This document shows, piece by piece, positions 17,943 through 26,131 of a stretch of DNA of 64,000 nt (the stretch's first letter is position 1; each line of letters starts with the position of its first letter). Below the pieces are notes generated by a model, which was not told the DNA's origin, did not search any database, and saw only the letters and a list, made by a program, of their open reading frames with translations. The DNA lies in the NCBI GenBank assembly GCA_016432725.1, contig JACJDG010000003.1, forward strand, positions 4,340,001 through 4,404,000, written 5' to 3'. This DNA is from Streptomyces sp. DHE7-1. Lineage in GTDB: Bacteria > Actinomycetota > Actinomycetes > Streptomycetales > Streptomycetaceae. The position numbers and the translations under genes are program-made.

Positions 17943-18014
17943 TCGTCATCCCCTCCCATTGCGTGTTGTTGCGCGCAACAGAGTGGCACACGTGTGCGGC
18001 GCACGTGACCCGGG

Positions 18015-18917
18015 TCAGTCCTTCTTCGCGGCCGACTTGGACGGAGAAGCGCTGGATGAGGGCGACTTGGACGGCTGCTTCGAGGGCGACTTCGACGCGG
18101 ACTTGGACGGGGAGGCGGTCCCGCCCGCGGACGCGCCGGAACCGGAGCCTCCGTCATTGGCCGCCGAGACGGACGCGACGGCCTCCTTGACGGCCTTCTG
18201 CGCGTCCTTCGCCAGGTCGTCCGCGCCGGGGGTCTTCTCGCCCGCGAGGCCGGCGCCGTTGTAGTCGAGCGTGACGACGACGTTCTCGACCCGGGCGACC
18301 ACCGTCTGCTGCTTGAAGGTGCCCTCCTTCTTCTTCAGGTCGTAGCGCACCAGCGTCGCCTCGGTGCCCGTCCCGGCGACCGGCTCCGTCCGGGTGTTCT
18401 TCGCCCCGGAGACGGTCTTGGCGTCCTCGACCTGCTGGGTGAGGTAGGCGTGCGCCTGCTTGTCGCCCGAGCCGCGGCCGGCGTCCGAGTCGAAGCGCAG
18501 CATGGAGACGTTCAGCCAGCGGAACTGCGAACCCTTGACCCCGTTGTTGTCCAGGCTGTTCCAGGAGCAGGAGGAGCGGGTCGCCGTGTCGTCGCTGCTG
18601 CCCTCCTTGCCGGCCTTGGCGCCCTTGGGCACCAGGTCGGTCAGGGTCTTCTTCGACAGCACCGCGCACGCCTCGGGGAGCTTGTGGTACGCGGCGGGCT
18701 GCACCGTCGGGGACGCGCTCGCCGACGGCTTCGACGAACCGCTGCCGGCGGTCGGCCGCGCGCTGTCGCCGCCCTTGTCCGCGGAGTCGCCGGAGTCCGA
18801 GGAGCAGGCGGCGGTGATCAGCACCGCGGGAACGGCCGCCGCGCAGACAAGGGCGCGGCGCAGACGCTTGGCTCGCTGGTCATGGGCACGGTCGTTTCGC
18901 TGAGCTGCTCGCTGCAT
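18015..18917 (-). CDS. DUF3558-type lipoprotein
   Basis: Predicted secreted lipoprotein of 300 residues. A signal peptide with basic start (RAKRLRRALVCAAAVPAVLI) ends in the lipobox TAAC. A Ser/Thr-rich linker is followed by a globular domain with two conserved cysteines (LPEACAVLSKKTL and RSSCSWNSLD), then VENVVVTLDYNG. The tail is a long run of Ser-Lys-Pro repeats. AAGGA precedes the ATG at 18917. Function unknown. A paralogue lies directly upstream on the same strand, suggesting duplication. Confidence 0.8.
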   Translation of the reverse strand: MQRAAQRNDRAHDQRAKRLRRALVCAAAVPAVLITAACSSDSGDSADKGGDSARPTAGSGSSKPSASASPTVQPAAYHKLPEACAVLSKKTLTDLVPKGAKAGKEGSSDDTATRSSCSWNSLDNNGVKGSQFRWLNVSMLRFDSDAGRGSGDKQAHAYLTQQVEDAKTVSGAKNTRTEPVAGTGTEATLVRYDLKKKEGTFKQQTVVARVENVVVTLDYNGAGLAGEKTPGADDLAKDAQKAVKEAVASVSAANDGGSGSGASAGGTASPSKSASKSPSKQPSKSPSSSASPSKSAAKKD

Positions 18918-19045
18918 GGTTCCTTCACTCGTGACACTCGGTGTGCGTGCGGGTTCCTGCGGGGCCCCACGGTACGCGGTGAAGGAGTGGTGCGGTTCGC
19001 CTTCACGCGCTCCGCGAACAGGGCCGCCGGAGCCCGCGGGGGCCG

Positions 19046-19879
19046 TCATCCGCCCAGGGCGTCAGCCAGTTGGGAGGCCAGATTCCGGGCCCTGTCCTGC
19101 AGTTCCTTGCTGTCCGGGACCGCCCCCGTCGCCATCGGCTGCTCCTCGTACCCGATGGTGACGACGACGTTGGACGTGCGGAACACCACAGTCACCGTCC
19201 GCTGTTCGGCCGTCGAACCGGAGGTGTTGAGCTGGTCGTCCAGATACGCCTCGTCACCGAGATCGGGCAGCACCCGGGGCTGCAGCTCGGCCGGCGGAGC
19301 GCCGGCGGCGCCCGAGGAGGACTCCGACGCGGACTCCGAGGGGGACTCCGAGGCCGACGGGGAGGCGTCGTCGCCCGTGCTCGCCGTCGGGGTGGGCGTC
19401 GTGGGGGTGGCGGAGGCGGGAGCGCTCGGCTCGGGCAGGTCGGCGGCCGTCTGCTGCTCCAGGAACAGCTTCTGCGCCTGGTCGTCGTCGCTGACCGCGT
19501 TGTCGTACGACACCACGCGCTCGAAGTCGACCGCGAGCCGGTCGGTGGCGGCACCGGACGACGCCTTCCAACGGCAGCCCACCTTGCGGTCGGTGTTGTA
19601 GGTGAGCGTCGCCTCGCCCTGGTAGGCCTTCTCCCGCTGGTCCTGGTCGGTGATCTGCCCGATGCCCGGCAGCAGGGAGTCGAGGGTGTCGTGGTCCACC
19701 GCCCCGCAGGGCTCCGGGAGGCTGCGGTACTTGCCGGGCTGGGCGGCGGGCGTGGCCGTACCGGCGTTGCCCGGGTTGGCGTTGTCGGTGGGACCGCTGT
19801 CCCCCGAGCCGCTCGTGCAGCCGGCCAGCAGCGCCACGAGGAGGGCGGCGGTGCCGGTCACATACGCCTTCCGCTGCAC
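19046..19879 (-). CDS. DUF3558-type lipoprotein
   Basis: Secreted lipoprotein of 277 residues. The signal peptide ends in the lipobox LLAGC. The domain resembles the downstream protein: LPEPCGAVDHDTLDSLLPG and VGCRWKASSG carry the paired cysteines, and VVVTIGYEEQP matches VVVTLDYNG. A Ser-rich insert (SASESPSESASESSSG) splits the domain. The GTG at 19879 has GAGGAG 7 nt before it; an open frame further upstream is not preceded by one. Role unknown; probably an envelope protein duplicated with its neighbour. Confidence 0.8.
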   Translation of the reverse strand: MQRKAYVTGTAALLVALLAGCTSGSGDSGPTDNANPGNAGTATPAAQPGKYRSLPEPCGAVDHDTLDSLLPGIGQITDQDQREKAYQGEATLTYNTDRKVGCRWKASSGAATDRLAVDFERVVSYDNAVSDDDQAQKLFLEQQTAADLPEPSAPASATPTTPTPTASTGDDASPSASESPSESASESSSGAAGAPPAELQPRVLPDLGDEAYLDDQLNTSGSTAEQRTVTVVFRTSNVVVTIGYEEQPMATGAVPDSKELQDRARNLASQLADALGG

Positions 19880-20094
19880 GGTCGGGCTCCTCTCGACGGT
19901 CTCTGCTCGCTGGGTGGTCCAGTGTCCCCGCTGGTTATTCGCTTGCCGCCGCGGGGCGCTCCCTGGAGACAATGTGTACCGCACGCACTGCCGTGAACGA
20001 CGGTCCCCTGTCCCTTTTCGTAGACCTTGTCGCCGCTTTTGCGTTTTGCTGTTCATGAGACTTTCGTTGTCGTTTCCAGGGGAATGAGGAACCC

Positions 20095-21288
20095 ATGTCG
20101 TACGTGGAGATGCCGGGCGCGAAGGTGCCGATCCGGATGTGGACCGACCCGGCGACGGTCGAGGACGTGGCCCTGCGTCAGCTCCAGAACGTCGCCACCC
20201 TGCCGTGGATCAAGGGCCTGGCAGTGATGCCGGACGTCCACTACGGCAAGGGCGCGACCGTCGGCTCGGTCATCGCGATGCGGGGCGCGGTGTGCCCGGC
20301 CGCGGTGGGCGTGGACATCGGCTGCGGCATGTCGGCGGTACGGACCTCCCTGACCGCGAACGACCTGCCGGGCGACCTGTCCCGGCTGCGGTCGAAGATC
20401 GAGCAGGCCATTCCGGTCGGACGGGGGATGCACGACGACCCCGTGGACCCGGGGCGGTTCCACGGGCTGGCCACGTCGGGCTGGGGCGAGTTCTGGGGGC
20501 GGTTCGGTACGGTCGCCCAGGCGGTGCACTTCCGCGAGGAGCGGGCCACGAAACAGATGGGCACCCTGGGCTCGGGCAATCACTTCGTCGAAGTGTGCAC
20601 CGACACCACCGGCGCCGTCTGGCTGATGCTGCACTCCGGCTCCCGCAACATCGGCAAGGAGCTCGCCGAGCACCACATCGGCGTGGCCCAGCGGCTGTCG
20701 CACAACCAGGGCCTGGTCGACCGCGACCTCGCCGTCTTCGTCTCGGACACCCCGCAGATGGCGGCGTACCGCAACGACCTGTTCTGGGCGCAGGAGTACG
20801 CGAAGTACAACCGCACGCTGATGATGGCGCTCCTGAAGGACGTGGTCCGCAAGGAGTTCAAGAAGGCGAAGCCGGTCTTCGAGCCGGAGATCTCCTGCCA
20901 CCACAACTACGTGGCGGAGGAGCGGTACGAGGGCATGGACCTGCTGGTCACCCGCAAGGGAGCGATCCGGGCCGGCTCCGGCGAGTACGGGATCATCCCG
21001 GGCTCGATGGGCACCGGTTCCTACATCGTGAAGGGCCTCGGCAACGACCGGTCCTTCAACTCCGCCTCGCACGGGGCGGGCCGGCGGATGAGCCGCAACG
21101 CGGCCAAGCGCCGGTTCTCCACCAAGGACCTGGAGGACCAGACCCGGGGTGTGGAGTGCCGCAAGGACTCCGGCGTGGTGGACGAGATCCCGGGGGCCTA
21201 CAAGTCGATCGACCAGGTCATCGACCAGCAGCGGGACCTCGTCGAGGTCGTGGCCAAGCTGAAGCAGGTCGTCTGCGTGAAGGGCTGA
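20095..21288 (+). CDS. rtcB: RtcB family RNA ligase
   Basis: tRNA-splicing or RNA-repair ligase that joins 2',3'-cyclic-phosphate (or 3'-phosphate) ends to 5'-OH ends with GTP and Mn2+. It has 397 residues, typical of bacterial RtcB. The metal and guanylylation motifs are all present: MPDVHYGKG, VGVDIGCGMSAV, GSGNHFVEV, HSGSRNIG, CHHNYV, PGSMGTGSYIV and SHGAGR. The ATG at 20095 follows AGGGGAATGAGGAACC. No archease gene is next to it. It converges on a peptidase gene with only 7 bp between stops. Confidence 0.95.
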   Translation: MSYVEMPGAKVPIRMWTDPATVEDVALRQLQNVATLPWIKGLAVMPDVHYGKGATVGSVIAMRGAVCPAAVGVDIGCGMSAVRTSLTANDLPGDLSRLRSKIEQAIPVGRGMHDDPVDPGRFHGLATSGWGEFWGRFGTVAQAVHFREERATKQMGTLGSGNHFVEVCTDTTGAVWLMLHSGSRNIGKELAEHHIGVAQRLSHNQGLVDRDLAVFVSDTPQMAAYRNDLFWAQEYAKYNRTLMMALLKDVVRKEFKKAKPVFEPEISCHHNYVAEERYEGMDLLVTRKGAIRAGSGEYGIIPGSMGTGSYIVKGLGNDRSFNSASHGAGRRMSRNAAKRRFSTKDLEDQTRGVECRKDSGVVDEIPGAYKSIDQVIDQQRDLVEVVAKLKQVVCVKG

Positions 21289-21295
21289 CGCCTTC

Positions 21296-22917
21296 TCAGG
21301 AACGCGCGCGGGCCAGTGCTCCGCCGCCGGTGGCGACGGAGCCGGTCGGGGTGGGGGCGGGGAACGGTGCCGTGTCCTGGTGGCAGGTCGTGCCGGGCGG
21401 GGGAGCGTGCCGTCGACCAGGTAGCGGCTCTCGTACCCGGCGACACAGGCGCTGGGGTTGATCAGCGCGGTGTGGCCGTAGCCGTCGAGGGTGAGCAGCC
21501 GTGCGTCGGCCAGTTCCCCGGCCAGGGCGCGCGCGTCCGCGTAGGGGGTGGCGGGGTCGTAGCGGGTGCCGACCAGCAGCAGCGGGGCCGTCGGGCGGTT
21601 CCAGGGGCCGCTGTAGCGGTCGGCGGCGACGGCGGGCCAGGAGAAGCAGGCCACGGCGGCCCAGGTCCAGACGCGTCCGGCGTCGCCCGCCCGGGCTGCG
21701 GCCCGCTCCTCCAGTGCGGGATAGGCGGCGGGGTCGCGGGGGTTGGGGCTCTCGCCGCAGAGCACCGCGGCGGCCTGTTCGTCGCCGAGGTACGGGTCCG
21801 GGTGCGGGACCGGCGGCGGGGCCGGGCGCTGTGCCTGCTCAGGGGCGCGGCCCTGCCACAGGCGCTGCAGGGCGCGGGCGACGTCGGTCCAGCCGGGGTC
21901 GACGACGTAGAGGCCGGTCACCACCTCCGCGGCGGTGCGGCCGTACGTCCAGTCGCCCACGGGGTGCGTGCGCAGCCGCCGCATCAGCTCGTCGAACTTC
22001 GCCCGGGTGGCCCGCGCGCCGCCCGCCGAGAAGGCGCAGCGGGCGGTGGTGGTGCTTCCGCAGAGGGTGAGGAACCGCTCCAGCACCTCCGCCGCGCTGC
22101 GGTCCGAACCCAGCCGCAGGAACGTCGTGAGCGGGGCGTCGCCCAGGGCGCCGTCCGCGTACGCCCGCGCGTCCACGTTGCTGTCGAGGGTCATGGCGCG
22201 GACCTTGCCGGGGAACAGGTTGGCGTAGGTGGCGCCCAGGAACGTGCCGTAGGAGATGCCGAAGTAGGTCAGCCGCGGATCGCCCACCGCCTGCCGGAGC
22301 AGGTCGAGGTCGCGGGCGGAGTCCGCGGTGGACACGTGGCGCAGCAGTGCGGGATCGCGCTGGGCGCAGCGCCGGGCCAGGTCGCGGTAGGCGGCGAAGG
22401 TGTCCGCCCGTTCCCGCGCGCCCACCGGGATGCCGGCCGGTTTGGCCGCCGTCCACGCGGTGGCCTCCTGCCGGGTGGCGAAGCAGTCGACGGCGGTGCT
22501 GTTGCCGATGCCGCGCGGGTCCCAGCTCACGATGTCGAACCGCTCCCGCACCTCGCGCGGGAGGAACCCGTAGGTCTGCGGCATCTGGACGGTGCCGGGG
22601 CCGCCCGGTCCGCCGGGGTTGAAGAACAGGGTGCCGACGCGCCGTCCGGGGTCGGTGGCCCGGTGCCGGACGACGGCGAGTTCGACGGTGCGGCCGCCGG
22701 GGTCGGCGTGGTCCAGCGGCACCGTCGCGGTCGCGCAGTCGAACGGGCCGCCGGGGACGCAGGGTTGCCAGTCCAGGCGGGGGACGGGCGCCACGGGGGC
22801 CGGCGGTCCGCCGGCCGCCGCGTGGTCCGTTCCGGTCAGGGCCGTCGAACAGGCCACCATCACCGCGACGACCGCGGTCCAGCATCTGCGCCCCGGTATG
22901 ACCCCGGCCGTTTCCAT
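21296..22917 (-). CDS. Secreted alpha/beta-hydrolase (tripeptidyl aminopeptidase type), tail frameshifted
   Basis: Exported serine peptidase of about 540 residues, similar to Streptomyces tripeptidyl aminopeptidases. After a signal-peptide-like start (WTAVVAVMVACSTALTG) come GTLFFNPGGPGGPG (oxyanion region), DIVSWDPRGIGNS, the nucleophile elbow YFGISYGTFLG (Ser), APLLLVGTRYDPATPY (Asp) and LDGYGHTALINPS (His). ATG at 22917 follows AAGGGAG at ideal spacing. One base is missing in the G5 run at 21399-21403; restoring it gives PPGTTCHQDTAPFPAP and a stop at 21296-21298. As written, the frame runs on antisense through rtcB, which is not credible. Confidence 0.87.
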
Positions 22918-23073
22918 GCCGTCTCCCTTCACGGCCTGGCGTCCGGTGGCGCTCGCGCGACGGACTCCGGACGCCGCCGGCCGTCCGGACCACGACATCG
23001 CGGGGCACGGGTGTGGGCCAGCCGGCCGCGTCCGAATGGCGGAACCGCGGTGGGAGGAGGGCGCGGGGAGGGG

Positions 23074-23220
23074 CTACTTCGCGTGGCGCACGGCGTAGAT
23101 CATGACGAACGCCACCAAGTGGATGCCGAAGAGGAAGTAGGCGAGGAAGTACCAGACCTGGCGTTCGTTCCTCGTCTCCTCGGCCAGGCGGCGTCTCTCC
23201 AGCGAGTCGGCGTCGGGCAT
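23074..23220 (-). CDS. Small membrane protein (DUF6126-like)
   Basis: 48-residue protein: a charged N-terminus (MPDADSLERRRLAEETRNER) followed by one transmembrane helix (VWYFLAYFLFGIHLVAFVMIY) and a short AVRHAK tail. Its ATG shares one base with the stop of the upstream SDR gene (TGATG), so it is translationally coupled. I believe it belongs to the small Streptomyces family named DUF6126, from memory only. Function unknown. Confidence 0.7.
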   Translation of the reverse strand: MPDADSLERRRLAEETRNERQVWYFLAYFLFGIHLVAFVMIYAVRHAK

Positions 23221-23996
23221 CACGACTCCCTGTGCACCTTGGTGTTCGACGCCTGGGCGCGCGGGCGCAGCACGAGGAGGTCGACGTTGACGTGGCTGGG
23301 GCGGGTGACCGCCCAGGCGATGGTCTCCGCGACGTCGTCGGCGGTGAGGGGTTCGGCCACGCCCTCGTAGACCTTCGCCGCCCGGTCGGTGTCGCCGCCG
23401 AAGCGGGTCAGGGCGAACTCCTCGGTCTTCACCATGCCGGGCGCGATCTCCACGACGCGGACCGGCTTGCCGACGATCTCCAGGCGGAGGGTCTCGGCGA
23501 GGACGTGGGCGCCGTGCTTGGCGGCGACGTAGCCGGCACCGCCCTCGTAGGTGCCGTGGCCGGCGGTCGAGGACACCACGACCACCACTCCGTCGCCGCT
23601 CGCCTCCAGCTTGGGCAGCAGCGCCTGGGTGACGTTGAGGGTGCCGAGGACGTTCGTCTCGTACATCGTGCGCCAGTCGGCCGGGTCGCCGCTGGCCACC
23701 GGGTCGGCGCCGAGGGCACCGCCGGCGTTGTTGACCAGGACGCCGATCGTGCGGAAGGCCGACGCGAACTCGTCGACGGCCGCGCGGTCGGTGACGTCGA
23801 GCTGGTAGGCGGCGGCCGAGTGGCCGGCCGTGTTCAGCTCCTCGGCCAGCGCCTCGATGCGGTCCTTGCGGCGGGCCGTGAGGACGACGCGGTAGCCGGC
23901 CCGGGCGAGCTGCCGGGCCGTGGCGGCGCCGATACCGCTGCTCGCACCGGTGACGACGGCGATGCGGGAGGCGGCGGGCGGGGCTGCGGTGGCCAT
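23220..23996 (-). CDS. Short-chain dehydrogenase/reductase
   Basis: NAD(P)-dependent oxidoreductase of 258 residues. Motifs: cofactor-binding TGASSGIGAATA near residue 17, LDV for adenine contacts, NNAGG, catalytic Ser in VVSSTAGHG and YVAAKHG (Tyr/Lys pair), then PGMVKTE. It resembles YdfG-type oxidoreductases acting on small hydroxy acids, but substrate is not determinable. First gene of a two-gene unit with the small membrane protein. Confidence 0.88.
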   Translation of the reverse strand: MATAAPPAASRIAVVTGASSGIGAATARQLARAGYRVVLTARRKDRIEALAEELNTAGHSAAAYQLDVTDRAAVDEFASAFRTIGVLVNNAGGALGADPVASGDPADWRTMYETNVLGTLNVTQALLPKLEASGDGVVVVVSSTAGHGTYEGGAGYVAAKHGAHVLAETLRLEIVGKPVRVVEIAPGMVKTEEFALTRFGGDTDRAAKVYEGVAEPLTADDVAETIAWAVTRPSHVNVDLLVLRPRAQASNTKVHRES

Positions 23997-24048
23997 GGGC
24001 TGCTCCTGGGACTGCGTCGGGTCGGTTTCGTCCAGCGTATGTGAGCCC

Positions 24049-24387
24049 TCAGACGCCGTTCCGGGGCGCCCACATGATGACCGCCATCCCGGCCAGGCAG
24101 ATCAGCGCGCCGGCGATGTCCCAGCGGTCGGGTCGGTAGCCGTCGGCGACCACGCCCCACAGGATCGAGCCGGCCACGAAGATCCCGCCGTAGGCGGCGA
24201 GGATGCGGCCGAAGTGGGCGTCGGGCTGGAAGGTGGCGACGAAGCCGTAGGCGCCGAGGGCGAGGACGCCGCCGGTGATCCAGAGCCAGCCGCGGTGCTC
24301 GCGCACCCCCTGCCAGACCAGCCAGGCGCCGCCGATCTCGAACAGGGCGGCGACGACGAAGAGGGCGGCGGAGCGGAGGACCGGCAT
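24049..24387 (-). CDS. YnfA/UPF0060 family membrane protein
   Basis: Four-helix membrane protein of 112 residues, UPF0060 type. Hallmarks are AALFEIGGAWLVWQGVREHRG, LALGAYGFVATFQPDAHFGRILAAYGGIFVAGS and the ending DIAGALICLAGMAVIMWAPR. The family is distantly related to small multidrug-resistance transporters, but its function is not settled. The ATG at 24387 gives the standard length; the longer open frame upstream belongs to no known family. Divergent from the secreted protein gene. Confidence 0.9.
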   Translation of the reverse strand: MPVLRSAALFVVAALFEIGGAWLVWQGVREHRGWLWITGGVLALGAYGFVATFQPDAHFGRILAAYGGIFVAGSILWGVVADGYRPDRWDIAGALICLAGMAVIMWAPRNGV

Positions 24388-24501
24388 GACGGCAGCTTCG
24401 CACGGGGGTGTGGTGTCACCTGTTGGAGGGCGCCTGCCGGGCCGTTTCCGTGGCATACATCCGTACGGCGGACACGGACGGCGAGCGCGAGGTGGGACGG
24501 C

Positions 24502-24972
24502 ATGCGGACGAGGTCGTGGGTGCTGGGTGCGTGCGGTGCCCTGGTGGTGGCCGCCGGCGGGGCCGGGCCGGCCGGGGCGGTTCCGGAGCCCGAGGCCGAT
24601 CTGGCGCTGCACGGGAGCGCGGTGATGACCGGGGACCGGGTGGAGGTCTCCCTGACCCCGCGCAACGGCGGGCCCGCCGCGACGCCGGACGCGAGCGTGC
24701 TGCTGCGCTGGTCGGTGCCGCTGGCCGAGACCCAGCAGCTGCCCCGGGGGTGCGCGCGCACGGACGAACGGACGGTGGTGTGCGGGATCGGCGCGCTGGC
24801 GGTGGACGCGCCGGGGGAGCGGCTCACGGTGGCGGTGCGGCTGAAGGAGCGGCCGGCCGAGGTGACGCTGGAGGTGGACACCGCCTGGCTGGGCGGCGCC
24901 GTCGACCGGGACCGGACGAACGACCGGCTGAAGGTGCTGGTCCTCGACACCGGGGACCCGTACGCCTTCTGA
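24502..24972 (+). CDS. Secreted hypothetical protein
   Basis: 156-residue protein with an N-terminal signal peptide (MRTRSWVLGACGALVVAAGG, cleavage likely after PAGA). The mature part looks like a small beta-sandwich: DLALHGSAVMTGDRVEVSLTPRNGGPA, LLRWSVPLAETQQLPRGC, VVCGIGALAVDAPGERLTVAVRL, VDTAWLGG, DRTNDRLKVLVLDTGD. Two cysteines (CARTDERTVVC) may form a disulfide. The pattern recalls DUF11/CARDB-like extracellular domains, but I do not assign one. Its stop is 4 bp before a tandem-repeat array. Confidence 0.72.
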   Translation: MRTRSWVLGACGALVVAAGGAGPAGAVPEPEADLALHGSAVMTGDRVEVSLTPRNGGPAATPDASVLLRWSVPLAETQQLPRGCARTDERTVVCGIGALAVDAPGERLTVAVRLKERPAEVTLEVDTAWLGGAVDRDRTNDRLKVLVLDTGDPYAF

Positions 24973-24976
24973 CGCA

Positions 24977-25482
24977 GGGGGACGCGTGCGCTTTCTGGTG
25001 CCGGGGGGTGTGTGCGCTTTCCGGTGCCGGGGGTGTGCGTGGCTTCCGGCTTCGGGGATGCGGGCGGCTTCCGGTAGCGCGGTCGTGTGTGGCTTGCGGT
25101 GCCGGGGATGGGGGCGGCTTCCGGTACCGCGGTCGTGTGTGGCTTGCGGTGCCGGGGATGCGGGCGGCTTCCGGTACTGAAGACGTGTGTGGCTTGCGGT
25201 GCCGGGGACGTGTGCGGCATCGGGCTTCGCGGAGGTGGGTGGCTTCCGGCACCAGGGTCGTGGGTGGCTTCCGGTACTGGGGTGGGGGGCGGCCTACGGC
25301 TTCGGGGAAGCGCGCGGCCTCCGGCACCGGGGAACGCGTGCGGCTCACGGCACCGGGGAGCGCGGGCGGCCTCCGGCACCGGGAAACGCGGGCGGCCTCC
25401 GGCACCGGGAAACGCGTGCGGCCCACGGCACCGGGGAGGCGGGCGGCCTGCGGCGTCGGGGACGTGTGCGGCTTGCGGTGCC
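24977..25482. repeat. Tandem array of twenty 25/26-bp units
   Basis: Fourteen units of 25 bp and six of 26 bp fill exactly 506 bp. Each starts with a G-run (mostly GGGGA), has a GYGGCTTCCGG-like core and ends in TRCC or CACC. Units 5 (25079-25103) and 7 (25129-25153) are identical. Units 4-9 form three 50-bp dimers, at 25054, 25104 and 25154. Units 14-18 (25304-25432) are a C-rich variant. Junctions create CCGGTRCCGG palindromes. The period is not a multiple of 3, so it is not a protein repeat even though several frames stay open. There are no spacers, so it is not CRISPR. It lies between the secreted-protein stop and the marR promoter. Confidence 0.9.
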
Positions 25483-25559
25483 GGGGTGCGTTCGCTCTGC
25501 GCGTGTCCGGGGCCGTGGTCGTACGATCACTGCACCACGCGGACGAAGGGGAGTGCGGC

Positions 25560-26039
25560 ATGGCCGGGAAGGGGACCGGGCGGTCCGGGCTGCTGGCGGA
25601 GCTGTCCGTGGTGTCCCGGCGGTACATGGCCTCCTACGCGCTGTTCAACCAGGCCGTGGCCGACCGGATCGGGTTGCACCCCACCGATCTGCAGTGCCTG
25701 AACCTGCTCACGCTGGAGGAGGCGCCGGTCACCACGGGCCGGGTCGCGGAGCTGACCGGGCTGACCACCGGGTCGGCGACCCGGCTGGTGGACCGCCTGG
25801 AGCGGACGGGCTACGTGGTGCGGCGGCGCGACGAGGTGGACCGGCGACGGGTGCTGGTGGTGACCGTGCCGGAGCGGATCGCCGAGTTCGGCCGGCTGTG
25901 GGACTCGCTGGCCGGTGACTGGTTCTCGCTCTTCGACGAGCTGGACGACACCGAGCTGGCGGTGATCGTGCGGCACATGGAGCGCACGGTGGACTTCGGC
26001 CGGGAGCAGGTCGCCCGGCTGCGCGAGCGGCGCGGCTGA
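25560..26039 (+). CDS. MarR-family transcriptional regulator
   Basis: Winged-helix regulator of 159 residues. The DNA-binding region is TGRVAELTGLTTGSATRLVDRLERTGYVVRRRDEVDRRRVLVVT, the typical MarR recognition helix and wing. Flanking helices (ASYALFNQAVADRIG, ELAVIVRHMERTVDF) form the dimer interface. AAGGGGAG lies 7 nt before the ATG at 25560, and a TACGAT -10-like box is at 25522-25527. The monooxygenase gene follows 92 bp downstream in the same direction with an operator-like palindrome in between, so it probably represses that pair. Confidence 0.9.
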   Translation: MAGKGTGRSGLLAELSVVSRRYMASYALFNQAVADRIGLHPTDLQCLNLLTLEEAPVTTGRVAELTGLTTGSATRLVDRLERTGYVVRRRDEVDRRRVLVVTVPERIAEFGRLWDSLAGDWFSLFDELDDTELAVIVRHMERTVDFGREQVARLRERRG

Positions 26040-26097
26040 GCCGTCCGGGTGGCCGCGGGCAGGGGGAATAGCGACGGGCCGGGGACCGTTCCAGGGA

Positions 26098-26115
26098 TAT
26101 AGTTGAACAGTCAAC
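26098..26115 (+). promoter_or_regulatory. Promoter and operator of the monooxygenase pair
   Basis: A TATAGT -10-like box at 26098-26103 overlaps the palindrome GTTGAACAGTCAAC at 26102-26115 (5-bp arms, 4-bp centre), 16 bp before the start codon. The position is typical for a MarR-type repressor that blocks the -10 region. Confidence 0.5.
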
Positions 26116-26131
26116 AACCTGGAGGGTGGCC

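Noticed and set aside
20053..21290. Continuation of the peptidase frame antisense to rtcB
   Set aside because: It results from the missing base at 21399-21403; rtcB on the plus strand is clearly the real gene.
24977..25482. CRISPR-like look of the 25-bp repeats
   Set aside because: Units abut directly with no unique spacers and there are no cas genes.
24102..25627. Long open frames through the repeat array (Pro/His-rich on minus, Cys/Gly-rich on plus)
   Set aside because: The 25/26-bp period cycles through all frames; no ribosome site, and composition is not protein-like.
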